64,000 bases of DNA from Dendrobium chrysotoxum (Eukaryota; Streptophyta; Magnoliopsida; Asparagales; Orchidaceae): assembly GCA_019925795.1 (NCBI GenBank), contig CM034310.1:19798764-19862763 (forward strand), written 5' to 3'. Numbering within the stretch: position 1 is the stretch's first letter; each line of letters opens with the position of its first letter. The notes under the pieces were generated by a model. The model worked only from the letters and a program-made list of their open reading frames with translations, made no database searches and was not told where the DNA came from. A program made the position numbers and the translations under genes. Positions 44,061 to 56,799 of this stretch are shown one piece after another.

Positions 44061-47000
44061 ATCAATCCTCTCTCCATCTTTACCAGTGATTCATACCCTT
44101 ATATCGGTAGTATACTTATGCTTGGCATAGGTTGTAACTACCCTTCTTCTGTCGGTTATTTTATTCATTTCATTCTAGGATAATTTGATCGGCATCCCTT
44201 AAAACTATAAAACGAGGTCTTATAGAACCCCCGTTAATTATTGACGGGATATTTTCTTTATGCCTCTTCATACGACTAAAAAAAATAAAATCTCTTTATC
44301 CAATCATTAGTGGTATGTACAGTTACTTCTTTTAGTAGCTCAACATATTATTTGGATTGGGTCCAAAAAAAAATTTAAATCTTCAAATTTGTAAACTTCT
44401 CTGTGTCCTAGCTAACATATTGTAGTTATATATTTTTGTAACTCGATATGTGGCAGGACAAATCTTAAGAAAATTTGAGCTTTAAAATCAAAATTTTTTC
44501 CCTATCTAGACCAACATATTGCAGTTATATATTTTTATAGCTTAATGTGTGGTTTGACAGGGTCCAAAAGCTCAAACCTTCAAATCAAAACTTTTTGCTT
44601 GTCTTAATAACATATTGTAGTTACATGTCCTTTGTAGCTTGATATGTTTGCTAGGACAGGATCCATAATCTGATCTATGCAAGATTTTTAAGATTAAAGC
44701 CTATTCAATTTGGGAAAAGTTTGAATATTCAAATACAAGTTAAGATTATAAAAATATTTTTATTAGAGAAAACAGTAGGTTGATTTCTCTTTTAAAAGAA
44801 ATTTACCGTTATTTGCTTTAAATTGTAATAAAATGTTCATTGTGGTTAACTCCTCTAAATACTTAAAACATGTGGCATATGATTATCAATGCTAATAAGA
44901 AAAGTCTGTTCCCTCCTGCCACTCAGGTGGATTGACACCTTAGATGAAGATATATCTAATCATTTGAAACTTCAAAACATAAAAGTTCAACTAATTTTGC
45001 TAGGTTTCTAGTAATCATCAGAATTAAATTCAAATATATTTTCAAATTTTCTATTCAACCATATTATGATTTTTCTAATTTTAGGAATGTGTAACTATTG
45101 GTTGATATGTTGAAGTTTGAAAGTCATTCTGAATTCCCTCATTTTTAACCTTCTTGTAGGTCAGAGTTTAAGATGCCTTTAAATCTTATTTCCTAAGGGT
45201 ACTACATGAATACGATGATTTGTCCTCTGCCATGTGGTTTAACTCTGATGTAAAATAGATTTTAAGGCATGTGATAAAGATAACTGACCTAATCAATTAT
45301 ATAAAAATCTTTGTTCAACAACTAAAGTTTTCTCTTATGGTCATTTGTAAATTAAATCTTAGCTAAGTTTATTCTTAGCTTTATCACTCCATTTAAGAAA
45401 ACTCATGAGCAATTCTTGTTAAGATTGATCATCTTAAATTTTCATTTGAGTTAACGACTTAGGACTAATCAAGTTTATTTATTTTGGTAACCCATATATA
45501 GTTAACATTCCCTCTATCATGTGGCTTTCCATCAAAATTGGTTGACATATCTTGAATTGATATTAAGTTAATCAACATGTATTTTATTTTGAATTAAGAT
45601 CCACATCAAATTGAAATTAGAGAAAGTGAAAGTCTTATTCATTTCCTTATACATCTTATAGGCATCTTGCAAATTGATAAACCTGTCTCATAATTATCTC
45701 AGTCAAGTTGTTTATTCCTACTATATGATTGGGTCCAATTTATAAATACACCATCCTTGCGTAAGAGGATTAATTTTTTATTTTATGCTTGGAAGATGAT
45801 TTTACAATTAAAATTATTATTTCAAGATTTGAAAGAAAGGAAGCCTCCTAAAAAAAAAGAAGAAGAAAAAAAAAGAAAAAAAAAGAAAGAAAAAATAGAC
45901 ACATTAATTAAATATGTAGCAAAATAAAAAAGGGAGGCTTCCCTTTCTAAATCTTGAATATCAAAGGACTCATTCAGCTTTTAGTATTTTTAACACTTGA
46001 CTTTGAGAATTCAAAATTTTTGGTTCATCATCAAGCTTTGATGTCTATTAGATGTAAAATATTTGGAAAGATTGGATTTCTACCTCTAATTTAATTCTCT
46101 TTGAGTTAGTTCTTAATTTAAAAAGAAGAAAAAGATGAAAGAAACCCTGTTTAGTTTGTAGGGAACTTGGATCCGGGCAAAAAAAATCTAAATCCCGAGA
46201 CCTCTCTAGTTAGCAACTTGAGTAGGTCAGTTCATATCTTCAAATCATTATCAAAAAAAAAATCATAAAGATGATCAATCTAATTGGAATTATAATGATG
46301 CTGGTTGTGCATTATTGGGTTTCACATAACTAACCTAATTGAGATGCATAAACAAATCATTACTCAAATATCTTCAACTTTTTTTTGAACATCTTCTAAT
46401 TTGAATGAGATTCTAGATAAGGTCCTAACTTCAATTTTTTTTAACTAAACTAAGGGATACCCCTTAGTTGGCTTTGAGATGATTGTCTAATATTTTCATT
46501 CATCATGAGTAGATGTCACATCCAAATTTAAATCTATCATTGACTGAACTAGGATGTTAGAACATGAGGGGTTCTATCCTTAGTAATGTCGATGATATCT
46601 TTGTTTGAATCTTTGTCAAACTTCAAACCAAAATCAAGCTACAGTTTGACCTGGTCCATGATTGACTAATCTTGGAAGTTAAAATTGGAAGGATTCTATC
46701 CTTGATAAAGCCCATGATGACTTCATCAAATAGACATAAAATTCAATTCAAGGTGTATCTTCACTTTATCATAAACTTGAATCAGAAGTTAGAGTCTAAA
46801 AAACTCTATCCCCGTTCAAGAATCTTTCTATAGCATTGAAATTCAAAATGTTTGAAACCACAATTTTCTTTAAAGAAAGTTGTCAAGTTTTGACTATTTG
46901 ATAAAAATTAATTTTGGTCATATTCAAACTATTTAATTTAAAGGGTGTCAACACATCCTTCATTGAGTTTTTGAATCTTTTCCCACCTGTCATTTTCATT

Positions 47001-47690
47001 GGGATAAGATGATTAAAACTTAAGTGAACACTTTCAGATATTATAAGAAAATTATCAAAAGAAAAATAAAGCTTTCACGTTTTGATGAAAATCAAACTTT
47101 TCTCAAGCATTGTGAGTATTTGATATTTCTTGGTGCTTTCACTGTAAAGGATGCTCAAATATTCTCCTTGTTCTTTAATAACTCGTGCAAAAGTTAAAGT
47201 TTTTAAGGAAAGTTTATCATGTTGCATTTAGTTTTAACTCTAGAAAATTCAAATTATTTTCTTTGAGTTACTCACGACAAATTCAATTATGGAATGAATC
47301 TTTAATCAAAATCTTGCATTCCCACTCCAGTGGTCGAAATGCTTTGATAGACTTGTACTTTTCAAAGATGATCGAACTACCATCCTCTTTCTCCTTTTGT
47401 TTTCTTCACATATGATGATTTGCTATAAAAACACAATCCCCAGTGGAATATTTGTAAGTTATAAGGATTATTTATAATGGAGAAGAAAATAAATTTTCAA
47501 TCCAATGAATTTCAAGACTAGCATTCTTCTGAATGTTTTCCCTTCCCTCCTAGAAAGTGACATACACAAAAGTTTTTGATCTCTAGTAGAACATTTGCAA
47601 GTTGTTAATGTCATTTATGACGGAGGGAAAAGTTCAAAATTTTAAAAGAAATCAAATATACATTATGGTTCAAATCAAGTTTAAATTCAT
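44061..47690 (+). other. Element J interior, no coding capacity
   Basis: About 3.6 kb of AT-rich DNA. I find no gag, protease, RT, RNase H or integrase motif. It includes three copies of a repeat of about 97 bp (AACATATTGTAGTTA at about 44414, 44513 and 44609) and an inverted repeat at 45823-45956. Confidence 0.65.
45823..45956. repeat. Inverted repeat with A-rich loop in J interior
   Basis: Arms of about 25 bp (45823-45848 and 45933-45956), reading CAAGATTT...AGCCTCC and its complement with few mismatches, flank an A-rich loop of about 85 bp. No terminal duplication is evident, so it is not clearly a MITE. Confidence 0.7.
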
Positions 47691-48200
47691 CTTTAGGTCT
47701 AAGTCCGCTTTTACGGCATCCTAATGACTTTCGACATAAGTCTGCTTTTACGGCAGCCAACCTGTTAAATCTGTCTTTAGGTCTAAGTCCGCTTTTACGG
47801 CATCCTAATGACTTTCGGTATAAGTTCGCTTTCACGGCATCCAACCTGTTAAATCTGTCTTTAGGTCTAAGTCCGCTTTTACGGTATCTTATTGACTTCC
47901 GGCATAAGTTCGCTTTTACGGCAGCCATCAAAATTAAATTTGTCTTTAGGTCTAAGTCCGCTTTTATAGCATCCTATTGACTTCTGGCATAAGTCCACTT
48001 TTACGGCAGCCATATAGTTTAAATCTGTCTTTAGGTCTAAGTTCACTTTTACGACATCCTATTGACTTCTAGCATAAGTCCGCTTTTACGGCAGCCATAA
48101 AATTTAAATCTGTCTTTAGGTCTAAGTCTGCTTTTACGATATCCTATTGACATCCTTGAAGTTAGGAGTAAGCATCCCTAGTGGCATCCTAATCTTCATC
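47691..48200 (+). repeat. 84/85-bp tandem repeat in J interior
   Basis: CTTTAGGTCTAAGT starts at 47691, 47775, 47859, 47944, 48029 and 48114. Each unit holds two related halves of about 42 bp (TAAGTCCGCTTTTACGGCATCC and TAAGTCCGCTTTTACGGCAGCC types). Minisatellite arrays in the 3' part of the interior are usual in Tat/Ogre-like elements. Confidence 0.88.
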
Positions 48201-48880
48201 CTGAAGAGAAGTATAAGCATCCCCAGCGGCATCTTCTCTTCATTAAATTCTAAATCTTAAATCTGTCTTTAGGTCTAAGTCCACTTTCACGGCATCCTAT
48301 TGACATCCTTGAAGTTAGGAGGAAGCATCCCTAGTGGCATCCTAATCTTCATCCTGAAGAGAAGTATAAGCATCCCCAGCGGCATCTTCTCTTCATTAAA
48401 TTCTAAATCTTAAATCCGTCTTTAGGTATGAGTCCTCCTACGGCATCCTATTGACATCCTTGAAGTTAGGAGTAAGCATCCCTAGTGGCATCCTAATCTG
48501 CATCCCAAAGAGAAGTATAAGCATCCCCAGCGGCATCTTCTCTTCATTAAATTCTAAATCTTAAATCCGTCTTTAGGTATGAGTCCTCCTACGGCATCCT
48601 ATTGACATCCTTGAAGTTAGGAGTAAGCATCCCTAGTGGCATTCTAATCTTCGTCCCGAAGTGAAGTATAAGCATCCCCGGCGGCATCTTCTCTTCATTA
48701 AATTCTAAATCTTAAATTCGTCTTTAGGTATGAGTCCTCCTACGGCATCCTATTGACATCCTTGAAGTTAGGAGTAAGCATCCCTAGTTGAATCCTAATC
48801 TTCGTCCCAAAGTGAAGTATAAGCATCCCTAGCGGCATCTTCTCTTCATCAAAATTTTAAACCCAAACCTTCTAGGTTTA
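48114..48880 (+). repeat. 151-153-bp tandem repeat in J interior
   Basis: The same CTTTAGG start then recurs at 48267, 48420, 48571 and 48722. These longer units contain AGTTAGGAGTAAGCATCCC and CATCCCCAGCGGCATC segments, so the array shifts from one unit to a longer derived unit. Confidence 0.85.
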
Positions 48881-49344
48881 ATGGTAGACCTTCGCACAAG
48901 TTTCCTCTTCCTTAGAAGATGCCCTCTAGTTTGTTGAGTTAGGTGTAAGTGCCCACTTCGTGGCATCCTTCCTCTTGGATTAGAAAGAAGACTCCAGTCT
49001 TGCCAAAATCAGATTCAAATCAAAAACACATCAACTCTTGCATTCCTGTCAAACAACATTCAAATCACTACATTCAACTATTTCATACCTTGACTTTACT
49101 AAATGATACTAATTTTATTAGTTATCATTTTGCTAAAGCCATCAGTTCTAACATCAACTTTTAAATCAATTCATCAACTCGAACTTCTATAAACCTTTCA
49201 TTCTGTTTATCTATCAAAACACAATCTTTTTAATTCATATACTCATATTTTCAATTTCAATTTTGGATCTAGTTAATCATTTTGGTCAACACCAATACGC
49301 ACGATAAACTTTGGAAAGTTTATCATGCCTATTGGGGGTCCATT
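48881..49344 (+). other. Element J 3' interior end and polypurine-like tract
   Basis: No gene seen. TATTGGGGGTCC at about 49330-49341 just before the LTR is a short, impure polypurine tract. Confidence 0.55.
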
Positions 49345-52300
49345 TGTTGACCTCATTATTTGAGGTCAATTTCCCTGAAATTTATCTCTAGCACTTAGGT
49401 CTTCGTAGCCTAGTGTAAACATCACTCCCTTAGATGGATACCCACAGACGTAGAGGTGACTCAACTTCCTAATTCAGCCTAAATCAACACTATTCTAATC
49501 AAAATTGATTCGACCATTCTACTTGATTCTAATCGATTTGCCTCGATTTAATTGAATCTAAATTATTGTAAATGAGATAAAATTAATAATTTAAAATTAT
49601 TATAATTTTAAAATTAACACAAAATAATTATTTTAAATTATCAATTCTATTCTAAATTAATCCCGAATCATCCTCAAGCTTTTTGAATTATAAATTAACT
49701 CTCAATTTCATCTTTAAATCGTAATTTAATCTGAGCCGTCAATTTGAATGGGAATAAATTTGAATAAGGCACGTTTAGGACTGGTTGAGCCAAACCATGC
49801 ATTAGAGGAGGTTAGGGTCGGTTCATGCACGATCCCCCTCTATCTATCTGGCGAAACCGAAACCCCCAGGCGGCCATGCTCTCTGTTTTGGCGAACTACT
49901 CCTGCTCCCTCTCTCTCAGTTCATCAGTAGGCGGAAGACCCCCATGTTTGCAAACAACCCCTTGCAGTTCGCGAACAACCCCTTGGCCTCCTCCTCTCTC
50001 GTGTGAGAAGCTCCAAGGAGAAATCCCTATACTCCAATCCCCCCCGGCCCGTTGCCTCCCTGTGCCGCACGACGCCAAGGTCAGACGCCCCGCTGCAGGA
50101 CCTAGTTGAGCCGCCGGCTTGCCCTAGCTGAAGCCATCCAACATCCCTCTCTGTTCTGCTCTTCAACCTAAGAATCTCGATGCCAACCACGTCACGACCT
50201 CCTTCCCTAACAGTGCCCGTCTACAGCCCACCTTGGGACTGCTTCAACTTGAACAGAAATGAAACCCCTAGGAAGCTGTAACCTTGTTCCCATCTTCCTC
50301 TAGTTGATGAGGAACTTCATTGCTACAAAGGTAACGATCTCCTTATCTTTACAATCTTTTTACTTAAGATATGAGAAATAGATAAGCATAGGGATTTCAT
50401 GGCTTGCTTAATAACTAATATGGGTAGTGATAAAACATTTTGTGTTGAAACCACCTTATAGATTTCTCATTTTAAAGGGCAGCATGTTGTCCGATTTGAT
50501 CTCTTTGAGTTCGGGCTTGCGAAGTTCTTTGATTGCTTCCTATATTATGTGTGGAAGAATTTAAAAAAAAAAATCTGGGGAAGCAAAGAAATGGTGTGAT
50601 AATGACAAGATTGAGCTTTCTAACTATTTCTTTAAGGCCCCTATAAATTTGCTTGTGCTTAAAGGGAATTGTTTAGACAAACGGGGTGAAACTATGAATT
50701 AGATTCTTATCTTTTAGCGACTAGCGATTTCTATAGAGATTTTCTTCTTGTTGGGGCCCTTTAGTAGATAAGTTATGGGACATGTTATTAGTTCTTGGCA
50801 AATGATATTTTATTTAGTGAAACTTGATCAAAGAGCCTATATCCATGCTTTGGGTTTTAATAGCATTAATGGTTTGAGTCTCAACCACCCTACAGGAATC
50901 CAATATAAAAATTCTTAGTTATGTTGAATATATGTGAGTGCTTTATGTTACAAAATCTGATGCAAGAGTACACTCATATTGAAAATATATCTGGTATTTC
51001 GATTGTCATACATGGTTTGTGGTTAAATCAAGTTTATATATATTTCACACATTCCAATGGTATATACACATGCATATTTGATAAGTTTGATTGCTAAATT
51101 AGAAACACACACACACACCTAAGAAGGCTTGAAGTTGTATGCTACATATAAGGAAGTTGTTGGTTGCATGAATCATGATTTATGATTGGAAGGTTTCTTG
51201 AATGGTTAAAAGGGAATGAAATTGCCATAGTCCTCCTTTCTTTTCTTATGTTTCATTTGGCATAAGTATTGGTTTGGAATAAATAAATAATTTGAAAGTT
51301 TATCATCGCAAGTTGGGTTCAATTTGAAGTTTAGTAGTTTCTTCCTTTGCCCTTGTATCATGAATGTTTTCTTGTTATGGTTTGGGAAAAGGAAAGGGTT
51401 GGAAAAATAAACTTTGCATTGGCTTGCTTAAATGAAGTGGGTGATTTTGAAAGATAAATTATTTCAAAAAGAGTGCATGTTGAGTAGTGAAATATATGAA
51501 CTTTGAATGGAGGAAAGTGTGATTTTTGGAAAGGTGAAGTGACGGGTGTATGTGAATAGTAAAGTGAAGTGTGATTGTTGGAGAATGAAGAGTGTATGTT
51601 TTCAAAGGTGTCATACAAGAAAGATGAAGTGAGAATTATGGGTCTTTGAAAGGTAAAATGTTTCAATAGGTGTGTGTGTATTGAAAGGTTCATTTGTAAT
51701 TTTGGAAGGTTAAAAAGTAAAAGTGGATGTTGGAAAAGGTATCATGTGAGGAGGTTAAAAAGTAAAGTGTTCGATTTTGAAAGGTAAGATGACATGTGTA
51801 AAGTAAAGTGCTCATTTTGTGTGTGTGTTGAAAAGTGTTCAGATCAAGATGTGGGTAAGTTTGAAAATGTAATTGTTTAAGGACAAAATATATGAAAGGG
51901 TGAAAAGTAAAGTATTTGGCTTGGTAAGGAAAAGTGATTTGTATTTGAGTGTAAAGTGGAATTTGGTGTGTTTTGGAAAGGGTGATGTGGTGAAATTATA
52001 TGTGTGTTAGCGAAGAGTATTGTGTAAAGAAGGATGAAAAGTGAAGTATAAGTTGTGAAAGGGTAAAGTGTTTTTGAAAAGCAAAATGCATGGGTTTTGA
52101 AAGAGTGAGAAGCGTGTATCTTGAAAGTGGAAATTGTGTGAGTTTTGGAAAAGTAGATGAAAGTGGTTTGTGTTGGAGAGTGAGTTAGTTGAGTGTGTAT
52201 TAGAAAATAAAATTTTTGAAAAGTAATGACTCTCTTTCTCTCTCTACTTCCCTCTCTCCTTCTTTCCCCTCTCTTGTGCCTCGGGGTGAATGTTGGAAAG

Positions 52301-55300
52301 GTAAAAAGTATGCTTCCAAAAGTGAAGAGTTTAAAAGGTAGACAGCTTGTGCTGGTCTTCAAGCCTGAAGAAAGGTACATTTTTATTTTTAGTAATTTCA
52401 ATTATTTCATTATTAATTATTAAATATGTTTCTAATTCCCTATTTTTCTTCTTTATCTGCATGAACTGCGAGGAATGGTACCGGTCGAGCGAACAAAAGG
52501 ACAAGGGACAATGGCGTCAGTCGCCTCTATCCAACCGGGTAGAGGTGCTACGGGTGGAATCCACCTGGTCATAGCCCCCGGTGTTGTAAGTTTCCTTAAA
52601 ACTTAGAAAGCCCCTAGGAAGCTGTGGCGTGGTTTGTGCGAACCATTTCCCCTTAGGTCCTTGTAGTTACTTCAATTATATTAGGATTATTCTTATTTTA
52701 TTTTATTTTAGATCCTTAAATCCTTTACACGTGCATAATGTCCTCAGGGTTAGTAACAACAAATTTTTCACCTCATACAACATTAGTGACGTTTAAGGAC
52801 AAAAATTAAGGACTGAGTCTTAGAGAACTTAGACTTAGGTTGCATGCACACTTTAGGATAGAAATACAGAACATAGAAAATTTAGTGACATCCCCCTTAG
52901 GCTTAATGTTTATTATTAATATAATTTTTTTTTAATTAGGCTAATCAAATTTAAACAATCAATTAACAAAAATTTCAAACACACAAATAATAATTCGGAT
53001 AAAAATACACAAAAATCACATAACTTTTAATAACTAAGTCATAATCAACACATATAACTATTAAGAGATTAAATTTGAACATGAATTTAAAATTGAGTTT
53101 AATTAACATTTTAATCACCTCATAATCAAATAATAATAATTAGATAAAATCCATTAAAAGTAAGACTAAAATTCCAAAAATATAAAATGTACATAAAATT
53201 AGAACACATTCAAATAATAAATATATTCTAGAATGAAAACCCTTTAAAAATCAAACCCTTTTCATTAAAGTCTTTTCAAAAAATCAATTATAAGCATAAT
53301 ATAAAACATCATTAAAGAAAATTGATTGAAATAAATAGTAATTTAAAATTTTAATAAATCATCAAAAATTCAGTAAATCATTAGATTAAAAAACATAAAA
53401 GAAAATAGTTAATCAGAATGACTAAAGAACATATCCTATTAATCAACTTTAAACAACTAAAACTCAATTTAAAATGAACTTCTAAAATACTAAAGACACT
53501 AAGACATAAACCTAAATATAAGCCCCCTTTGACCTTTCAACAAGCTAAATTCAATCAACTAGAAAACTTCAATCAATAACTGATCTAGGATATATCCAAA
53601 CGACACAGCCTACCACACACACTTAGATTTGTTTGCTAGGACAATCGACTCTAGCTTTAGGTTAGGCCTGTGTTTACTTTCTTGCTGTTGTGTGATGGGC
53701 TTTCTCGGTTTTCATTGCATGTTGTGTATGATTGATGTGAGTGTTTGTTTACTTTTACTGTTATCTGTGATATGATGTGACAGACGATAGATTACCTCTA
53801 GGATATGAACGATCTGGATGCTTACATAATCTCCTGCAGGTGGTCATGTTCGTATAGGGCTAAATTAAAGGGGGCATATTAAGGATTTAAATTGACATAA
53901 ATTTCCTGCAGGTGCTTCAGAAAATGCTAAGCCCCCTTAAAATTAAAAGAGCATGGCCAAGTGTAGCTGATGAATTTTAATGTGAAAATATAACTGCTTG
54001 GGAATAATTTTATTATAAATGTTTAGGATAACCCTGTAAGTGGTTTAGATTTTCTTTTTCTTTCTGGGATGTAATAAAATATAAATATAATTTGTTAAAG
54101 TTAAGTGTTGTGAAAGTGATTCAAAAGTGGGATATCACACCCAAATCGGAAGCCAAAGAGAAGAGAATGTCCCTTAGGGGAGTATTCTCTTCTATTTGGA
54201 AAGCCACGTTATGGTGGTTCTAATATCCAAAGAGAAAAGAAAATACCCCTTCGGGGATGAGTTTTATTTTCATTTGGATATCCAGGCCTGACGAACCCAA
54301 GGAGCTCGTAGCGGATCCAAGGAGCTCGTAGAGAAAGAGAAGATGAAATGAGGAGACGAATAGAAGAAGACGAAGAAATAAAGATAAGAAGAAAAGTATA
54401 TTCCATTTTGAAATCACTTGTGTCAGTCTTAGGATTAGAATCCAGATTTGTTGTCAGTGGTACCCGGCCACTTTACCTTTTCAGCAGATCCTGGGTTGTA
54501 AATAAACTGGACATTTGACATTATATTTTTGCATAATTTAATTTGAGTGGTTACATTATTTGTGCAGTAGCTTTTTTTCTATGACTCTTACATGCCGTGT
54601 TTTGTTTTAGCCTGGATACGAATCGGAGTGCTTTTTTGGTAAGGACCACGATAAAACTTTTTCTACTTGAAATTTAAAATAAAATTTTTAGGCTCACATA
54701 GAAACTCTAATGAATCTAAGAAGTAAGCTCGGGCCCGTCGAGAGTCAGCATAAGTATATTATTACTTTCTCTTCCTTGTTAGGCACCTCCTAGCCTGTGG
54801 GTTCTAGCAGACCACCTGACCTATTAGGGTGCAATTCTGTCAAGGGGATGTTGTGCAATCTCTAGGAAAAAATTTATTTTCTAAGCCTGATTTTAAAACT
54901 GCTTCATAAATCATTTTATGCATTCGAGTTAATTAGCATGTATTGCATTAGAAACAAATTAAAACAGTCTAAAATTTTAATTATATTATGCTCTCAGGCA
55001 TCATTTACCCTACATAAGTCAAGGGGCCAATTAGGATTTGTCTTAGATGTCGGCCCTGATTTCTCAAAACTTAAACAACATCCCTACCCATCTTTCATAA
55101 AAAGACTGGACACATGGTTTTAAAGCACCTAGTTGGTTAGCTGGCTCCCCAATCCAGGCCGGGATAAGTCCAGATTTGCACTTCATTAGCTAGGTTCGGG
55201 TCACTACTTTGTAGTACCCAATTTAGACTTAGGTTCTGAGGCAGATTATTTTTTTTTAAAATCTTAAGTCCTCACCCTCCGGGAATATAATCCCAAATTT

Positions 55301-56132
55301 GTAATAAAATGTCAACTCAAACCTAAAAATTTCTCTCTTAAAATATAAAGCCCAACATAGGGTAGACTGAGGTTTTCTCTGAGCTTCTCAGAATCCGGCA
55401 CCTCCTACTTTTCTTCCTTTGACTCGTTAATAACTGTTCAACATCGAGATTTCTCCTTGAAAATTTCCTACTTCTTTTCTTGTCTTCTACTTTATAATCA
55501 AAGGGTACGAAATCACTGCTTTAATCAAGAGTTTTCTTAGGAGTACCCCTCCTAAGATGTAATTAACTATAGGGGCTTGCCCCTATAGGGATTTGAGAAC
55601 TCCAGTTTAAAATAAACCTTATTTTATGTACATAAGACAAGGGAAAAATCTCTGGGAACGTAGATTATTTTCTAAAACTCATTTTTTATTTTGAATATAC
55701 TTGTATAATGTTATTTTCATCTCCCTAGATGATATAACATTCTCCTTGTTATATTCGATCTTAAAAGTGACGAATTTTATAAAACACATTCTTATTTTTG
55801 GATGCCTTGAAGAATATCACGTTCGTCTTTTAAGATAATGTCGTATTCTCCTCGTTGCCTCTAATCAGAAGAGTGGTTGAATTTTTAAAACTTCATTTCT
55901 GTTTTTAAACATATTCTATGGAATTTCATAATCATCTTTCGAGATGATATGTTATTCTCTGAATCGTGTTTGATCACAGAAATGTCATTTTTTTCAAAAC
56001 CCCTATTTTGATATTGAATCCATTATAAAATATTATGTTAGTATCCTGAGACTTTACTTTATTCTTAATGTAATATTTGATTATAAAATAGGAGAAATCA
56101 AAATCTGTGTAGCGACATAATTTTTCCCACCA
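49345..56132 (+). repeat. Element J 3' LTR (6,788 bp)
   Basis: Partner of 37234-44034, with the same blocks in the same order: terminal inverted repeat at about 49347-49369, GC-rich block at 49730-50330, GAAAAGTGAAGTG run at about 51400-52220, hairpins at about 54150-54288. It ends CACCA followed by the GAATA duplication. Confidence 0.9.
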
Positions 56133-56137
56133 GAATA

Positions 56138-56794
56138 ATGATGGCATTTCATCTTATACGATTGTGGGTTATCCCATGCATCCTATCGGTCATCCAGTAT
56201 GATCATCACTGATCATCCAAGATAATCAGATTTAACAAATTAGCCATAATTAGTTTTTTAATCACAGGATTAATTTAGGTATGATTGTCATAGATTATCT
56301 AGTATGATGTATATCATCCTCGATGATTAGAACAAAATTTAAATCTTAAAATATTGTCTAAATTATGATTGTCGGCTATTTTTCATTATCATAATTGATC
56401 ATCTTGGATGATCTAAATCATCCAGTATGATTAGTTAGATGACCTAATCATACAGTATGATATAAATCATATAGTGCGATTAGTTCAAATTTGAACTTCT
56501 GGTTTTGACTCAATCTCACTCCCCCTAAGTGTGTGTGTGTGCATGGTCACCAAGCTAGCATACACCCTTACAGAACTTGACTCAAGAAATCAAAAATACA
56601 TTAATAAATATTATAAAAATATAACTCAACCTATTCTACCCAATCTTAATCCTTGAATCTTTGTTGGATGGTGTTCTTGAAATATTAATACACACATAAA
56701 TAAATATACATTATAAATATAAGTAGACATAAGGATGTGAGCCACAATATTTATTATCATAAAAAACATAAACTTGTGAGCTCGAGGTGCAATA
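56138..56794 (-). repeat. Element H 5' LTR, right part
   Basis: Continues 37233 after removal of J and one GAATA; the joined order matches the 3' LTR around 32890-32935. Contains the remaining decayed palindromes and the CA motif (about 56528). Confidence 0.88.
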
Positions 56795-56799
56795 GGTTC

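Larger units (their letters stand above)
37234..56132 (+). mobile_element. Element J: 18.9-kb giant-LTR non-autonomous retrotransposon
   Basis: Two 6.8-kb LTRs (37234-44034 and 49345-56132) flank a 5.3-kb interior, with GAATA at 37229-37233 and 56133-56137. The primer site TGGCGACTCCACTGAGG (44044-44060) resembles the Arg-tRNA type reported for Tat/Ogre Ty3 elements, and a G-rich tract (49331-49339) precedes the right LTR. No gag or pol reading frame can be seen. The LTRs make up 72% of the length. It fits the large retrotransposon derivative (LARD) class, probably Tat/Ogre-related; the lineage rests only on primer site, size and internal tandem repeats. Confidence 0.88.
31817..56794 (-). mobile_element. 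Element H: gag-only, pol-less Sirevirus-like element
   Basis: 3' LTR 31817-33555, internal 33556-36164, 5' LTR 36165-37233 plus 56138-56794, interrupted by J. The duplication GGTTC is at 31812-31816 and 56795-56799. LTR lengths (1,739 and 1,726 bp) agree. The 2.6-kb interior holds a 3' non-coding region and gag but neither pol nor aORF. The element therefore looks non-autonomous, like the plant retroelements described as TR-GAG. LTRs match C and L. Confidence 0.88.

Noticed and set aside
45849..45900. Poly-A-rich stretch as a LINE or SINE tail
   Set aside because: It is the loop of an inverted repeat, with no LINE coding sequence, A/B boxes or duplications nearby.
47611..47931. 106-residue repetitive minus-strand frame
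   Set aside because: Frame through the 84-bp minisatellite; repeats such as KADLCRKSLGCRKSGL simply translate the unit.
37234..56132. Two 12-kb-spaced copies as a segmental duplication of host DNA
   Set aside because: TG...CA ends, primer site, 3' tract and the 5-bp GAATA duplication show they are LTRs of one element.
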